From NCBI GenBank assembly GCA_003131985.1, contig PKWH01000214.1:1-7429 (forward strand): a stretch of DNA of 7,429 bases, written 5' to 3'. The stretch comes from Acidobacteriota bacterium (lineage in GTDB: Bacteria; Acidobacteriota; Terriglobia; Acidiferrales; UBA7541). Under the pieces are notes generated by a model. The model did no database searches. It was not told the DNA's origin and saw only the letters and a list, made by a program, of their open reading frames with translations. A program made the position numbers and the translations under genes. Below are positions 6,666 through 7,429 of the stretch, piece after piece (within the stretch, counting starts at the first letter, position 1; each line of letters begins with the position of its first letter).

Positions 6666-7429
6666 ATGATGCCACCACACACTGTCCGATCACGAATACT
6701 TGTCGCCGACGATCAGCCGGACATTCGCGAAGCGCTACGGCTATTATTGAAAGGCCAGGGATTTGAGACGGAAACGGTGGCGTCGCCGGCGGCGGTGTTA
6801 GCCGCGCTGGAAGCACGCGAATTCGATGCGCTCTTGATGGACTTGAACTACGCGCGCGATACCACTTCCGGCCAGGAGGGACTCGACCTGCTTTCAAATA
6901 TTCGCGCAAAAGACAGCACGCTGCCCATCATCGTGATGACGGCTTGGGGAAGCCTGGAACTCGCGGTGGAAGCGATGCGCCGAGGCGCGAAGGATTTCAT
7001 ACAGAAACCGTGGGAAAACGCACGGCTGCTGGCCATCCTGAAGACCCAGATCGAGCTCTCGCAGGCACTGCGAAAAAGCCAGCGATTGGAAGCTGAAAAT
7101 CGACTGCTTCGCGCCGATGGACGTCCCGTGATGATCGCGGAATCGGCGGCTATGCGTCCGGTGATGGATTTGATCGCGCGCGTGGGCCCTTCCGACGCAA
7201 ACGTCCTTATCACGGGCGACCACGGGACGGGCAAGGAAGTGGTGGCGCGAACTCTGTACGCCCTCTCTTCGCGTTCCGGTCGGCCGCTCGTGACCGTGAA
7301 TGCCGGAGGATTGCCTGAAGGTGTTTTCGAAAGCGAGCTTTTCGGCCACGTGAAGGGCGCGTTTACGGACGCGAAATCGGATCGCGTGGGGCGATTCGAG
7401 CTGGCCGACGGCGGCACGCTGTTCCTCGA
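6666..7429 (+). CDS. NtrC-type response regulator (receiver plus AAA+ sigma-54 activator), 3' end outside window
   Basis: 254 full codons are visible and the frame is open at the right edge. Receiver (about residues 11-134): acidic pair D15-D16, phosphoacceptor D59 in L-M-D-L-N-Y, T92, K114 before P-W. A helical linker (about 135-155) follows, then the AAA+ core: Walker A G-D-H-G-T-G-K-E (184-191, K190; the third residue is usually S or T), then F-E-S-E-L-F-G-H and the sigma-54 contact loop at 231-236, which reads G-A-F-T-D-A instead of G-A-F-T-G-A. The visible part ends just before the expected D-E of Walker B; the rest of the AAA+ core and a Fis-type DNA-binding domain would lie beyond. A bacterial enhancer-binding protein that activates sigma-54 promoters is the expected role. 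Start: ATG 6666 gives a short N-terminus like relatives; GTG 6597 is the alternative and would add 23 residues. No stop lies between 6597 and 6666. The gene follows the complete permease and its receiver is a close paralog of the one at 2092. Confidence 0.94.
   Translation, partial: MMPPHTVRSRILVADDQPDIREALRLLLKGQGFETETVASPAAVLAALEAREFDALLMDLNYARDTTSGQEGLDLLSNIRAKDSTLPIIVMTAWGSLELAVEAMRRGAKDFIQKPWENARLLAILKTQIELSQALRKSQRLEAENRLLRADGRPVMIAESAAMRPVMDLIARVGPSDANVLITGDHGTGKEVVARTLYALSSRSGRPLVTVNAGGLPEGVFESELFGHVKGAFTDAKSDRVGRFELADGGTLFL

Noticed and set aside
6848..7417. 189-codon open frame on the minus strand opposite the NtrC-type regulator
   Set aside because: The + strand carries unmistakable receiver and AAA+ motifs over the same bases; the antisense product is serine/arginine-rich with no recognised family.
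1..7429. CRISPR array, tRNA or rRNA gene, insertion sequence or attachment site
   Set aside because: No regularly spaced repeats, RNA-gene signatures, transposase motifs or terminal inverted repeats were seen; nearly all bases are in recognisable genes.

Overview
The window reads like a chromosomal segment of an acidobacterium (Acidobacteriota). The reasoning is that two large MacB/FtsX-type permeases have the duplicated layout known from the acidobacterial duplicated permease (ADOP) family, both ending in the family tail V-D-P-x-V-A-L-R-x-E. They lie beside response regulators whose receiver carries a D-L-N-Y-A-R-D-T-T-S-G loop, which I associate from memory with acidobacterial ADOP loci. 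The DNA is moderately GC-rich, all genes are on the + strand, and gaps are short. The species cannot be named from this sequence.

Layout. (1) 1-1901: the 3' three quarters of an ADOP permease, cut by the window start. (2) 2092-3309: a response regulator with a receiver domain, a helical linker and a SpoIIE/RsbU-type PP2C phosphatase. (3) 3400-4086: a LolD/MacB-type ABC ATPase. (4) 4089-4136: a short stretch that reads as the last 15 codons plus stop of another, lost ADOP permease. (5) 4146-6566: a complete 806-residue ADOP permease. (6) 6666-7429: the first 254 codons of an NtrC-type regulator (receiver plus the start of an AAA+ sigma-54 activator domain), cut by the window end.

Working model. 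The ATPase and the permease behind it form an inner-membrane ABC machine of the mechanotransmission (MacB/LolCDE) type. The truncated permease may use the same ATPase or one further upstream. The two receivers are close paralogs (about 60% identical by eye) joined to different outputs, a protein phosphatase and an AAA+ activator. One sensor kinase, not in the window, could therefore feed both a partner-switching arm and a transcription arm. The repeated order permease then receiver protein, plus the permease remnant before the third permease, suggests the locus grew by tandem duplication and partial deletion. The substrate is unknown.
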